NCBI GenBank assembly: GCA_025384855.1
Contig: JALAHT010000004.1
Location: 340,202 to 404,201, forward strand
Length of the DNA stretch: 64,000 nucleotides
Source: Luteirhabdus salina
Lineage (GTDB): Bacteria; Bacteroidota; Bacteroidia; Flavobacteriales; Flavobacteriaceae
Reading direction: 5' to 3'
Shown: positions 35,437 to 43,639 of the stretch, in pieces
Layout: every line of letters begins with the position of its first letter
How positions within the stretch are numbered: position 1 is the first letter of the stretch
The notes under the pieces: generated by a model
Told to the model about the DNA's origin: nothing
Database searches by the model: none
Seen by the model: only the letters and a program-made list of their open reading frames with translations
Made by a program: the position numbers and the translations under genes

Positions 35437-36435
35437 TTATTTCCTCGAAAAATGTAAGATTAAATCTACAATTCTCGATGAATAGCCGATTTCATTATCA
35501 TACCAGCCGATGATTTTTACCATTTTCCCTATTACGGAAGTCATTCCAGCATCGAAAATACATGAATGGGGATTATCGATAATATCGATTGATACAATTG
35601 GATCTTCAGTATACTGTAGAATTCCTTTAAGATGTGTTTCGGATGCTTTTTCAAAGGCTTGATTTACATCTTCTATTGAAACATTTTTCTTTACGTTGAA
35701 GGTAATATCGCAAAGCGAACCGTTGGGAACGGGCACTCGAATACCACAACCGCCTATAACATCGGCTAAATCAGGAAAAATTTTGGTCAGTGCCTTCGCT
35801 GCTCCCGTCGTGGTGGGAACGATCGATTGTCCGGCGGCACGTGCTCTACGCAGATCGCGATGCGGTTTGTCGTGAAGACTTTGATCACTAGTGTAGGAGT
35901 GAACTGTAGTGATGTACGCTTGATCGATACCGCAAAGCGAATCGATAACTTTTAACATCGGCGCCGCGTTGTTAGTGGTACAGGAAGCGTTGGAAAGGAT
36001 GGTGTCTTCTTTAGTGATGATGTCTTCATTTACCCCCATTACCACTGTTTTGATATCATCTTCAACCGGAGGTACCGAAAGAATCACCTTTTTTGCGCCA
36101 TTTGTAATGTGATGTTGAAGCTCTTCTTTCGACTTAAACTTTCCCGTACATTCAATTACAAAATCGACATCCGACCATTGAATATTTTTTGGGTGGCTTT
36201 CTGAAGTGAAGCGAAACGTTCGATCGTCGACCTGAATTGTATCTTCGTTCGCTTTTACATTTTTATGTAACACTCCGTGAATGCTATCATATTTCAATAA
36301 ATGTGCTAGCGTTGTAGCATCGGCCATATCGTTGATGGCCACAACTTCTATTGAAGGATGGTCCAGCAATAAACGAAATAGGTTTCGGCCAATACGGCCA
36401 AAGCCATTGATGCCGACAGTTATCTTTTCAGCCAT
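35437..36435 (-). CDS. gap: Glyceraldehyde-3-phosphate dehydrogenase, type I
   Basis: Glycolytic/gluconeogenic NAD-dependent enzyme. The 332-residue protein has the GFGRIGR nucleotide motif at 11-17, the catalytic cysteine C152 in SNASCTTNN, the ATTVHSYT-like HSYTSDQ segment with the catalytic histidine, and the terminal WYDNEIGYSSR motif. The usual CTTNCLAP is here CTTNNAAP, so the second, non-catalytic cysteine is replaced by asparagine. It follows lipA by 3 bases. Genomes of this group often have two gap genes, so a biosynthetic role distinct from glycolysis is possible. Confidence 0.93.
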   Translation of the reverse strand: MAEKITVGINGFGRIGRNLFRLLLDHPSIEVVAINDMADATTLAHLLKYDSIHGVLHKNVKANEDTIQVDDRTFRFTSESHPKNIQWSDVDFVIECTGKFKSKEELQHHITNGAKKVILSVPPVEDDIKTVVMGVNEDIITKEDTILSNASCTTNNAAPMLKVIDSLCGIDQAYITTVHSYTSDQSLHDKPHRDLRRARAAGQSIVPTTTGAAKALTKIFPDLADVIGGCGIRVPVPNGSLCDITFNVKKNVSIEDVNQAFEKASETHLKGILQYTEDPIVSIDIIDNPHSCIFDAGMTSVIGKMVKIIGWYDNEIGYSSRIVDLILHFSRK

Positions 36436-36438
36436 AAA

Positions 36439-37311
36439 CTAAGTTAAGTGCTTTTGGGCTTTATAGGAAGAACGTACCAAGGCGCCGCTTTCTACATGAC
36501 GGAAGCCCATCTCCAATCCGATTTCCTCATATTTCTTAAACTGTTCGGGTGTGATAAATTCTTTCACCTGAAGATGCTTTTTAGAAGGTTGAAGGTATTG
36601 TCCAATGGTCACGATATCAAGGCCTACCTTTCGAAGATCTTCCAGGGTTTGAATCACTTCTGTCTCTGTTTCACCCAAACCAAGCATAATACCACTTTTA
36701 GTGCGGGTGATCCCTCGTTCTTTCAAGTACCGTAACACTTCAAGGCTTCGTTCATATTTCGCTTGAATTCGAACTTCACGTGTCAGGCGTTTAACCGTTT
36801 CCATATTATGTGAAACTACTTCTGGGTGGACGTCGATAATTCGGTCAATGTGTTTGGTGATGCCTTGAAAATCGGGAATAAGGGTTTCCAATGTGGTCTC
36901 TGGATTCATTCTTCGGATAGCCTTTACGGTTTCCGCCCAGATGATAGAGCCCATATCTTTCAAATCGTCGCGATCTACCGAGGTTATAACGGCATGCTTA
37001 ATTTCCATTAATTTAATGGAACGTGCAACTTTTTCGGGTTCTGCCCAATCTACTGTTTCGGGTCGCCCGGTCTTCACCCCGCAAAAACCACAGGAGCGCG
37101 TGCAAATATTCCCAAGGATCATAAAAGTTGCGGTACCTTCTGTCCAACATTCCCCCATATTCGGACAACTTCCAGAGGTACAGATGGTATGCAAATCATA
37201 TTTATCGACCAAGCCCCGCAGTTCGGTATATTTCTTTCCAGTAGGAAGTTTTACGCGTAACCACTTCGGTTTTGGGGTTGGTTTTGGTCTATCGACAACA
37301 GCTGTTTCCAT
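36439..37311 (-). CDS. lipA: Lipoyl synthase
   Basis: Radical SAM enzyme that inserts two sulfur atoms into octanoyl groups on lipoyl domains of dehydrogenase complexes. The 290-residue protein has the auxiliary cluster motif [12 protein letters not shown] (C-x4-C-x5-C) and the radical SAM motif CTRSCGFC (C-x3-C-x2-C), and the terminal RSSY motif near the C-terminus. The ATG at 37311 gives the family N-terminus; a longer frame start 6 codons upstream overlaps the promoter element. Coupled to gap (3-base gap), and preceded by the sigma factor gene. Confidence 0.95.
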   Translation of the reverse strand: METAVVDRPKPTPKPKWLRVKLPTGKKYTELRGLVDKYDLHTICTSGSCPNMGECWTEGTATFMILGNICTRSCGFCGVKTGRPETVDWAEPEKVARSIKLMEIKHAVITSVDRDDLKDMGSIIWAETVKAIRRMNPETTLETLIPDFQGITKHIDRIIDVHPEVVSHNMETVKRLTREVRIQAKYERSLEVLRYLKERGITRTKSGIMLGLGETETEVIQTLEDLRKVGLDIVTIGQYLQPSKKHLQVKEFITPEQFKKYEEIGLEMGFRHVESGALVRSSYKAQKHLT

Positions 37312-37318
37312 ATGGCCG

Positions 37319-37326
37319 CAAAGATA
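37319..37326 (-). promoter_or_regulatory. -7 promoter element before lipA
   Basis: TATCTTTG on the minus strand fits TAnnTTTG and ends 7 bases before the lipA ATG. No TTG at 19-20 bases upstream. A start site 5-8 bases downstream would coincide with the ATG. Confidence 0.45.
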
Positions 37327-37386
37327 CAAATATTCCTATCGAGAACATATGCTTCGGCATACGTTGGAACATCTTAATTTTAGGGA

Positions 37387-37956
37387 TTATTGTTGATTTC
37401 GAATGATCTCTGCGAGTAGCTTTCGAGCACGAAGGAGACGAACCTTTACATTGCTTAGCGGTTCTTGAAGCTTTTCGGCAATTTCATTGTAGGACATTTC
37501 CCGAAAATATCGAAGGTTTATAATTTCCTGATAATGGGGCTTCAATTCTTTTATGTATCGAAGCAATTCATCTAATTGCTGTTTGGTAATCAATGTGTCC
37601 TCAGGCGAAGGCGCTCCGTCTGCTATACCTATCACGTCATCGTCCAAATTTTTCGTGGTATTACGATATAGGGCTGCATTCTTCTTCCGTGTTTTATCGA
37701 TTTGGATGTTCTTCGAAATTGCGGTTACCCAAGTTCCGAAGGCAGCCTGTTCAGAGTCATATTGTTGAATATTGTCGAACGCCTTTGCAAAGGTTTCGAT
37801 GGTAATATCCTCGGCTTCCTGTTCGTCTTGTATCCGTTTCACCTGAAAACCAAAAACCTTATTCCAGTATTGATCCAAGAGAAAATTAAAGGCAGACTGA
37901 TTTCCCTGCTTTGCGCGTTCGATATGATAAATGATGTGGGGTTCGGTTACTTCCAC
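37387..37956 (-). CDS. RNA polymerase sigma factor, sigma-70 family (ECF type)
   Basis: 189-residue protein with sigma region 2 (about 20-90: LLDQYWNKVFGFQVKRIQDEQEAEDITIETF and FGTWVTAISKN) and region 4 (about 125-185: LPEYREVINLRY-like sequence, then MSYNEIAEKLQEPLSNVKVRLLRARKLL). It lacks region 3, as ECF factors do. No anti-sigma gene is adjacent. Its start lies inside the end of the glycosyltransferase gene (10-base overlap), so the two are translated together. Target promoters are unknown. Confidence 0.9.
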   Translation of the reverse strand: MEVTEPHIIYHIERAKQGNQSAFNFLLDQYWNKVFGFQVKRIQDEQEAEDITIETFAKAFDNIQQYDSEQAAFGTWVTAISKNIQIDKTRKKNAALYRNTTKNLDDDVIGIADGAPSPEDTLITKQQLDELLRYIKELKPHYQEIINLRYFREMSYNEIAEKLQEPLSNVKVRLLRARKLLAEIIRNQQ

Positions 37957-39035
37957 CGGCTTTGTTTCGTTGTGCTGTTGGAAATAAAGATACGCAATTG
38001 AAACAAAATCAGAAACAGTTCAAATAAAGGAGCGTAAGGTGTTATATCGTTCTCTCGAAGCCTTTTGGCAGCATTGGACAAGCAAAGTACTTGTATAGTA
38101 AAACGGAGTAGGATCATTCCTAATACAATCCGCCAATCGAAAAGAAAAAAGCAGGCTACAGCTAGAACCCAAAACAAAAGGTTAAGGCTATAATAACCCC
38201 CAAGGAGCAATCGATGTTTTAGTTTATAGCGAGTTGCAGTTGAATAATGCCTTCTTTTTTGTCGGTACCAAGCCTTCCAGGAAGTCTTTGGAACGGAATA
38301 GGTAAATGCCGCTGCCGCCGTACAGGAAATGGTGTTACTCGATGTAGCCGATTCGTTTACAAAAAGATCGTCATCGCCAGAAGGGACTTTAATATGCGAC
38401 ATGTACCCACGGTTGGCGTAAAACAAATCGCTGGTATAGGCTAAATTTCTGCCTACCCCCATATAGGGCATTCCCATATTTGCATAGGAGAAATATTGGG
38501 TGGCGGTCATCAACGTTTCGTAACGAATAAGTTTGTTGAGCAGTCCTGGTTTTTTTTGATAGGGCCCATAGCCTAACACCAACTCTTTTTCATCTTGAAG
38601 GTGTTGCACCATGAAAGAAAGCCACTTATTTGATGCGGGCGTGCAATCGGCATCCGTAAAAACAAGCTTTTTATTCACCGCACGTTTTATGCCAAGGGTC
38701 AAGGCATATTTCTTACTAGCCCAGAACGCTTCGTTATTTTGTACGGTTACAATCTTGATTCTCGCATCATTCGCTGCAAATCGTTCCATAATATCGGCAG
38801 TATCATCTACCGAAGCATCATTAATAAGGATAAGTTCGAAATTTGGGTACTCTTGCGATAGCCACTTGGGAATATTATGCTGAAGATTTTTAGCTTCGTT
38901 TTTAGCGCAAACGATCAGACTTACGGGAAAACTTGTAGGTTTGAGGTTGGAAGAAGACTTCGGAAACTTGGTGAAAAGTAAATAATAGGCACAATTTAAA
39001 AGAATGATTGCAGCCAATACGTAGAGTAGTGCCAT
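37947..39035 (-). CDS. Family 2 glycosyltransferase, membrane-bound
   Basis: 362-residue protein with an N-terminal membrane helix, a GT-A domain (about 35-260) and two or three C-terminal helices. GT2 signatures are the ICAKNEA start, INDASVDDT, the DADC motif for metal and nucleotide-sugar binding, and QKRRH near the end of the domain. It probably polymerises or transfers a sugar for an envelope glycan; the sugar cannot be inferred. It overlaps the sigma factor gene by 10 bases and follows the small membrane protein gene by 28 bases on the same strand. Confidence 0.88.
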   Translation of the reverse strand: MALLYVLAAIILLNCAYYLLFTKFPKSSSNLKPTSFPVSLIVCAKNEAKNLQHNIPKWLSQEYPNFELILINDASVDDTADIMERFAANDARIKIVTVQNNEAFWASKKYALTLGIKRAVNKKLVFTDADCTPASNKWLSFMVQHLQDEKELVLGYGPYQKKPGLLNKLIRYETLMTATQYFSYANMGMPYMGVGRNLAYTSDLFYANRGYMSHIKVPSGDDDLFVNESATSSNTISCTAAAAFTYSVPKTSWKAWYRQKRRHYSTATRYKLKHRLLLGGYYSLNLLFWVLAVACFFLFDWRIVLGMILLRFTIQVLCLSNAAKRLRENDITPYAPLFELFLILFQLRIFISNSTTKQSRWK

Positions 39036-39063
39036 AGCCTAATGCAGCAAGGATAAATTTGAC

Positions 39064-39270
39064 TTATTCTTTATGTGAAGTCTCGGTACAGTTTTCGAAC
39101 TGATCTGGCGTCTTTCCGCAAAACCCACAGGCTTGGCCATCCTTATTCAAAAAAGGACTCTGACTGGCACAGGTGCCTGCAAATTTACCATCTTTCTTAC
39201 CCCAAATCTTAATAGCGATTCCGGCTACAGCCAACAGCAATAATAACAATGTTATAAGCAGTAATTCCAT
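39064..39270 (-). CDS. Small cysteine-containing membrane protein
   Basis: 68-residue protein: one N-terminal membrane helix (about 2-22, very leucine-rich) and a soluble tail with four cysteines (FAGTCAS, QACGFCG, FENCTE). Homologues are annotated only as membrane or secreted protein in Flavobacteriia. The CGFC could bind metal or form a disulfide. The ATG at 39270 is used; an in-frame start 9 codons earlier lies on the promoter element. It is probably the first gene of the run leading to the glycosyltransferase and sigma factor. Confidence 0.75.
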   Translation of the reverse strand: MELLLITLLLLLLAVAGIAIKIWGKKDGKFAGTCASQSPFLNKDGQACGFCGKTPDQFENCTETSHKE

Positions 39271-39286
39271 AGTTCGAATTTGTGTG

Positions 39287-39294
39287 CAAAAGTA
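39287..39294 (-). promoter_or_regulatory. -7 promoter element before the small membrane protein
   Basis: TACTTTTG on the minus strand, 16 bases before the ATG; fits TAnnTTTG. No good -33 TTG found. Confidence 0.4.
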
Positions 39295-39363
39295 CAATCT
39301 TTCTTGCGGAAATGCTCAGTTTTTGGTTACTTTTAGACCTTTATTCCTATAACAACAACTACT

Positions 39364-39987
39364 ATGAGAAATATATACATGATATTGATGGTTGCCGGGT
39401 TAAGCTGCACATTAATAGGCTGCAATGATGCTACTAAAAAAGAGGCTGACTCTGAAAAAGTTGAAGAAACCGCCGTAAAGGAAACGATAAAAGCACCTCT
39501 AACGGAAAAAAAAGAATTATCGGATACTGAAAAAAAGCAGGTGAATAGTGTTATGACCAAAGTAATGGTAACACCAGAAGCAAAAACGTTTACAAGTGCG
39601 TTGGTTACTGCGGGACTAACCGATATCCTATCGAAACAGCAAGGTCCTTTTACCGTATTCGCTCCTTCAAACACAGCTTTCGAAAATTTAGGTGAAGAAG
39701 GTCGCAGAAAGTTATTGTCGCCAGCCCAATCGGATAGCTTACAGCTATTGCTGAAAAATCATATTGTCCAGGGAATGATGAGTTCATCAGACCTCGTGCA
39801 GCAGTTGAAAGCTAAAGGCAGTATAACCATGAATACAATAGCCGATACAAAATTGACCGCCAAAATGGAGGGATCTCAGATTGTGGTTCAAAATGAAGAG
39901 GGAAAATCGGCAGTCATAGGGAAAAGCGATATTGAAGGTTCCAACGGAACCGTCCATTTGCTAGATAGCGTGCTGCAGATAAACTAA
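39364..39987 (+). CDS. Fasciclin (FAS1) domain lipoprotein
   Basis: 207-residue protein with a lipobox (TLIGC, C20) and a lysine/glutamate-rich spacer (about 22-60), then a single FAS1 domain. Family features are TKVMVTPEAKTFTSALVTAGL, the FTVFAPSNTAF motif and the terminal NGTVHLLDSVL. FAS1 domains mediate adhesion or surface binding. It is lipid-anchored in the envelope. The gene is alone and its stop overlaps that of the convergent murB gene by 4 bases. Confidence 0.92.
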   Translation: MRNIYMILMVAGLSCTLIGCNDATKKEADSEKVEETAVKETIKAPLTEKKELSDTEKKQVNSVMTKVMVTPEAKTFTSALVTAGLTDILSKQQGPFTVFAPSNTAFENLGEEGRRKLLSPAQSDSLQLLLKNHIVQGMMSSSDLVQQLKAKGSITMNTIADTKLTAKMEGSQIVVQNEEGKSAVIGKSDIEGSNGTVHLLDSVLQIN

Positions 39988-40991
39988 AGAATGTTTACTT
40001 CGGGTTCGATATAAATCCCAAATTGTTCACGTACCTTCTTTTGAATCTGTAAGGCCAAGTTCCAGAGTTCTTCACCTGAAGCATTCCCATGATTAACCAA
40101 TACAAGGGCTTGTTTGTCATGTACGCCAGCATCTCCAAACCGTTTCCCTTTGAATCCGGCTTGTTCAATTAACCAGCCAGCAGGTACTTTGTATTCAGCG
40201 TCGGAAAGCTCGTAATAGGGAGCTTCCGGGTAGTTGCTTTTAAATTCTCGAAACGCTTCGGCATTCAATACAGGGTTTTTGAAGAAACTTCCGCTATTTC
40301 CGATTTCCTTCGGATTTGGCAACTTGGATTGGCGAATAGTAATAACCGCCTTTGAAATATCCTGAATGGTGGGTGAAGAAATATTCCGTTTCTTCAATTC
40401 CTCTTGGATAGCGCCATACGAAGTATGTAATTCATGATTTTTCTTCGTTAGTTGAAGCGTTACCGAAACGATGCAATATTTCCCCTTTGCTTCATTTTTA
40501 AAGATAGAATCGCGATACCCGAAATGACATTCATCTTTAGTGAAGGTTCTTTCCTTTCCTGTTTCAATCTCCACCGCTCGGCAGGATTCGAATACATCTT
40601 TCAACTCCACTCCATACGCTCCAATGTTTTGGATTGGCGCTGTACCGATATTTCCTGGAATTAGGGAAAGATTTTCAATACCGCCGTAACCTTCAGCTAA
40701 ACAGTGAAGCACAAATTCATGCCAATTTTCACCGGCCATGGCTTTTATATAAACGTGATCCTCCGTTTCATTTTCAATAGAAATTCCTTTAAGATTCAAA
40801 TGAACTACTAAGGTGTCAAGATCTTTGGTAAGCAACATATTGCTACCACCACCTAGAATGAAGACAGGACTGTTTTCCGCTAGAATAGTCTTCAATTCAT
40901 CGACAGATATAGCCGACACAAACTGTTTCGCGGAAACATCAATTCCGAAGGTATTGTAGGGTTGAAGTGATTTGTTTTGCTCGATATGCAT
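39984..40991 (-). CDS. murB: UDP-N-acetylenolpyruvoylglucosamine reductase
   Basis: FAD- and NADPH-dependent step of peptidoglycan precursor synthesis, giving UDP-MurNAc; cytoplasmic. The 335-residue protein is a type I MurB: FAD-binding motif FILGGGSNML, the GIPGT-like LIPGNIGTAPIQNIGAYG segment, the catalytic YRDSIF and NSGSFFKNP serine region, and the C-terminal EPEVNIL with catalytic glutamate. Its ATG shares one base with the stop codon of the aminotransferase gene (TAATG), indicating coupling. Confidence 0.95.
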   Translation of the reverse strand: MHIEQNKSLQPYNTFGIDVSAKQFVSAISVDELKTILAENSPVFILGGGSNMLLTKDLDTLVVHLNLKGISIENETEDHVYIKAMAGENWHEFVLHCLAEGYGGIENLSLIPGNIGTAPIQNIGAYGVELKDVFESCRAVEIETGKERTFTKDECHFGYRDSIFKNEAKGKYCIVSVTLQLTKKNHELHTSYGAIQEELKKRNISSPTIQDISKAVITIRQSKLPNPKEIGNSGSFFKNPVLNAEAFREFKSNYPEAPYYELSDAEYKVPAGWLIEQAGFKGKRFGDAGVHDKQALVLVNHGNASGEELWNLALQIQKKVREQFGIYIEPEVNIL

Positions 40992-42181
40992 TATCCGGGA
41001 TAAACTTCTAGAGCTTTTTTCAATATCTCGACGGCTTTCAGCAAACTATCCTTCTTCAAAACATATGCAATCCGTACTTGGTTTTTACCTACGCCGGACG
41101 TTGAGTAAAAGCCGGCAGCGGGTGCTACCATCACGGTTTCACCATCTAAGTCGAAATCCTGCAGCAACCATTGGGCAAATGCATCGCTATCCTCAACAGG
41201 AAGTTCTGCGATACAGTAAAACGCACCCTTTGGTTCACCGACTTTAACACCTGGAATTTCCTTTAGTTTTTCAACCAATAGATTTCTACGCTCGGTGTAC
41301 TCTGCTATGGCATCATCGAAATAACTCTGGGGGGTTTGTAGGGCTGCTTCACTAGCAATCTGCGCAAAGGTAGGAGGACTCAGTCGCGCTTGTGCAAATT
41401 TAAGGGCAGTCGACATAACCGATTTGTTTTTCGATACTAAGCAACCGATACGTGCCCCGCACATACTATAACGTTTTGAGACAGAATCGATAATGATACC
41501 GTATTCTTCCATACCTTCTTCTTGAAGGATGGAATAATGTTCAGCGCCATCGTAGGTAAATTCACGGTATACTTCGTCGGCTACCAAGAAAAGATCATGT
41601 TTTTTAACAATGGCCGCCAATTTTTTGATTTCATCACGGGAATAAAGATATCCTGTTGGGTTGCCAGGGTTGCAAATTAGGATTGCCTTTGTTTTGTCAG
41701 TAATTAGCTTCTCAAACTCCGAAATAGGGGGGAGTGCGAAGTTGTTTTCAATTTTTGAAATAACCGGAACAATGTTAATCCCAGAAGAAGTTGCAAAGCC
41801 GTTATAATTCGCATAAAAGGGCTCAGGGATAATAATTTCATCACCAGTATCAGCAATACTACCCATAGCAAATAAAAGTGCTTCGCTTCCCCCAGTAGTT
41901 ACGACGATGTCATCTGCTGAAATATCAATGTCGTTCTTCTTGTAGTAATCCGCGATTTTTTTTCGGTACCCCTCAGATCCTTCAGATCGGGTGTAGGCCA
42001 ATATCTCCAAAGAGTGAAGTGTTACGGCATCCATCGCAACCTGCGGCGATTTGATGTCTGGTTGCCCGATATTTAAGTGATATACTTTTTTGTTGGCTTT
42101 ATAGGCTTGTTCAGCAAAGGGAACGAGTTTTCGGATAGGCGATTCGGGCATTTGCTGCCCCTTTTTCGATACTACTGGCAT
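40991..42181 (-). CDS. Pyridoxal-phosphate-dependent class I/II aminotransferase
   Basis: 396-residue aspartate-aminotransferase-fold enzyme. PLP features: the NIGQPDIKSP substrate loop, GGSEALLFA phosphate-binding segment, NPGNPTGY, DEVYREF (aspartate pairing with the pyridine nitrogen), and the Schiff-base lysine in SVSKRYSMCGARIG. The family includes aspartate/aromatic aminotransferases of the Flavobacteriia; exact amino acid substrate not determined. The frame opens with a TTG two codons before the ATG at 42181; the ATG is preferred. Followed by murB with a 1-base overlap. Confidence 0.9.
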   Translation of the reverse strand: MPVVSKKGQQMPESPIRKLVPFAEQAYKANKKVYHLNIGQPDIKSPQVAMDAVTLHSLEILAYTRSEGSEGYRKKIADYYKKNDIDISADDIVVTTGGSEALLFAMGSIADTGDEIIIPEPFYANYNGFATSSGINIVPVISKIENNFALPPISEFEKLITDKTKAILICNPGNPTGYLYSRDEIKKLAAIVKKHDLFLVADEVYREFTYDGAEHYSILQEEGMEEYGIIIDSVSKRYSMCGARIGCLVSKNKSVMSTALKFAQARLSPPTFAQIASEAALQTPQSYFDDAIAEYTERRNLLVEKLKEIPGVKVGEPKGAFYCIAELPVEDSDAFAQWLLQDFDLDGETVMVAPAAGFYSTSGVGKNQVRIAYVLKKDSLLKAVEILKKALEVYPG

Positions 42182-42286
42182 ATGCAATTCATTAAACTAC
42201 AAATTTGCGAATAATATTTATAATTAACGAAGGCTACGGTTGCTTTCAACTATTTTTTTTATCTTCCTAAAACTTGTTCCATAAAT

Positions 42287-43639
42287 ATGACATTGCCCAA
42301 TAAAATTCTCTTTTTTACTCTTGCATTTTTTGTTGCGCTCCAAGGTTTTTCTCAGGAAGGTTTCCGTTTCCCAGAAGGTGTGAGAAAAGATAAAATCAAA
42401 TTTAAATTAGTAAATAATCTAATTGTAGTTCCTGTAGAAGTAAATGGAACCGAATTATCTTTTTTACTGGACACAGGAGTGAAATCTTCTATTATTTTCA
42501 GTTTAGAGCAGCGAGATTCTATTACTTTAGGAAAATCGAAGCCAATAACCTTAAAAGGCTTAGGAGGCGGAGAGCCTATCGAGGCACTTCGAAGTGAAAA
42601 GAATAAGGTTCGATTAGGAAAAGCCTTCGACAACGACCATTCGCTATATGTTGTTTTCGGGAGTAGCCTAAATTTATCTCCAAGGATGGGGATACCTATT
42701 CATGGAATTATAGGCTACGAGTTTTTTAAAAATTTCGTAGTAAAAGTAAATTATGCTGGAAATCGTTTAACTTTTTATAATCCAGATACATATCAGTACC
42801 GAAAATGTCGAAGGTGTGTCGATTTGGATATGGGGTTTTATGCTGACAAACCGTATGTTGAAATCTCAATATTTAATTTGATGGACAGAGAACAAGAAGC
42901 TCTGCTATTATTGGATAGTGGCTCCAGTGATGCAATTTGGCTTTTTGATACAGCTGGATACCTTGAAGAAGATGCATCTAATTATTTCAAAGATTATTTA
43001 GGTTTGGGATTAAGTGGCGATATTTATGGAAAGCGTTCGAAAATAAATAAAATATCGATAGGACGATATGATTTGTCAAATGTTAATGTTTCTTTCCCAA
43101 ACAAAATGCGATTACATGAAAATGTATTCTTTGAAGATCGAGATGGAAGTCTAGGTGGCGATTTGTTGCGAAGATTTACCGTTTGGATCGATTATCAAAA
43201 TCGCAGTTTGCGACTTAGGAGAAATAGAAGCTTTAACGATCCCTTTCATTATAATATGAGCGGACTCACCGTTGAGCATGATGGAATGGATGTTATCGAG
43301 GAAACAGTTTCCAAATTAGAGGGTAATTCGTCATTGAATAATAAATACAATATTCGCGGACAATCTACCGATATACTACAGGACTTAGTTAAGGAAGTGC
43401 GCTTTAGGTTGGTTCCTAATTATGTGGTTTCCGCCGTTCGCCCAGATTCACCAGCAGATCGTTCAGGAATTTTAAAAGGGGATGAAATAATAGAGGTAAA
43501 CGGTAAAGTAGTCCATAAAATGGAGCTTTATGAACTGAATACCCTTTTCACTTCCGAGGAGGGCAAAAAGCTGCGCTTCAAATTGAGAAGAAATGGGATG
43601 GAATTCGAGGTTAAATTTGAGCTTGAGCGTATTTTATGA
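42287..43639 (+). CDS. Exported retropepsin-like aspartic protease with PDZ domain
   Basis: 450-residue protein with a signal peptide (about 1-22, ending GFSQ). Two retropepsin-like repeats each supply an aspartate motif: LLDTG (D62) and LLDSGSS (D210), so a single chain could form the complete active site that viral retropepsins build by dimerisation. A PDZ domain occupies about 370-450 (VSAVRPDSPADRSGILKGDEI). The neighbours do not suggest a substrate. Related proteins occur widely in Bacteroidota without a known role. Convergent with the FadL-type gene, with adjacent stop codons. Confidence 0.87.
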   Translation: MTLPNKILFFTLAFFVALQGFSQEGFRFPEGVRKDKIKFKLVNNLIVVPVEVNGTELSFLLDTGVKSSIIFSLEQRDSITLGKSKPITLKGLGGGEPIEALRSEKNKVRLGKAFDNDHSLYVVFGSSLNLSPRMGIPIHGIIGYEFFKNFVVKVNYAGNRLTFYNPDTYQYRKCRRCVDLDMGFYADKPYVEISIFNLMDREQEALLLLDSGSSDAIWLFDTAGYLEEDASNYFKDYLGLGLSGDIYGKRSKINKISIGRYDLSNVNVSFPNKMRLHENVFFEDRDGSLGGDLLRRFTVWIDYQNRSLRLRRNRSFNDPFHYNMSGLTVEHDGMDVIEETVSKLEGNSSLNNKYNIRGQSTDILQDLVKEVRFRLVPNYVVSAVRPDSPADRSGILKGDEIIEVNGKVVHKMELYELNTLFTSEEGKKLRFKLRRNGMEFEVKFELERIL

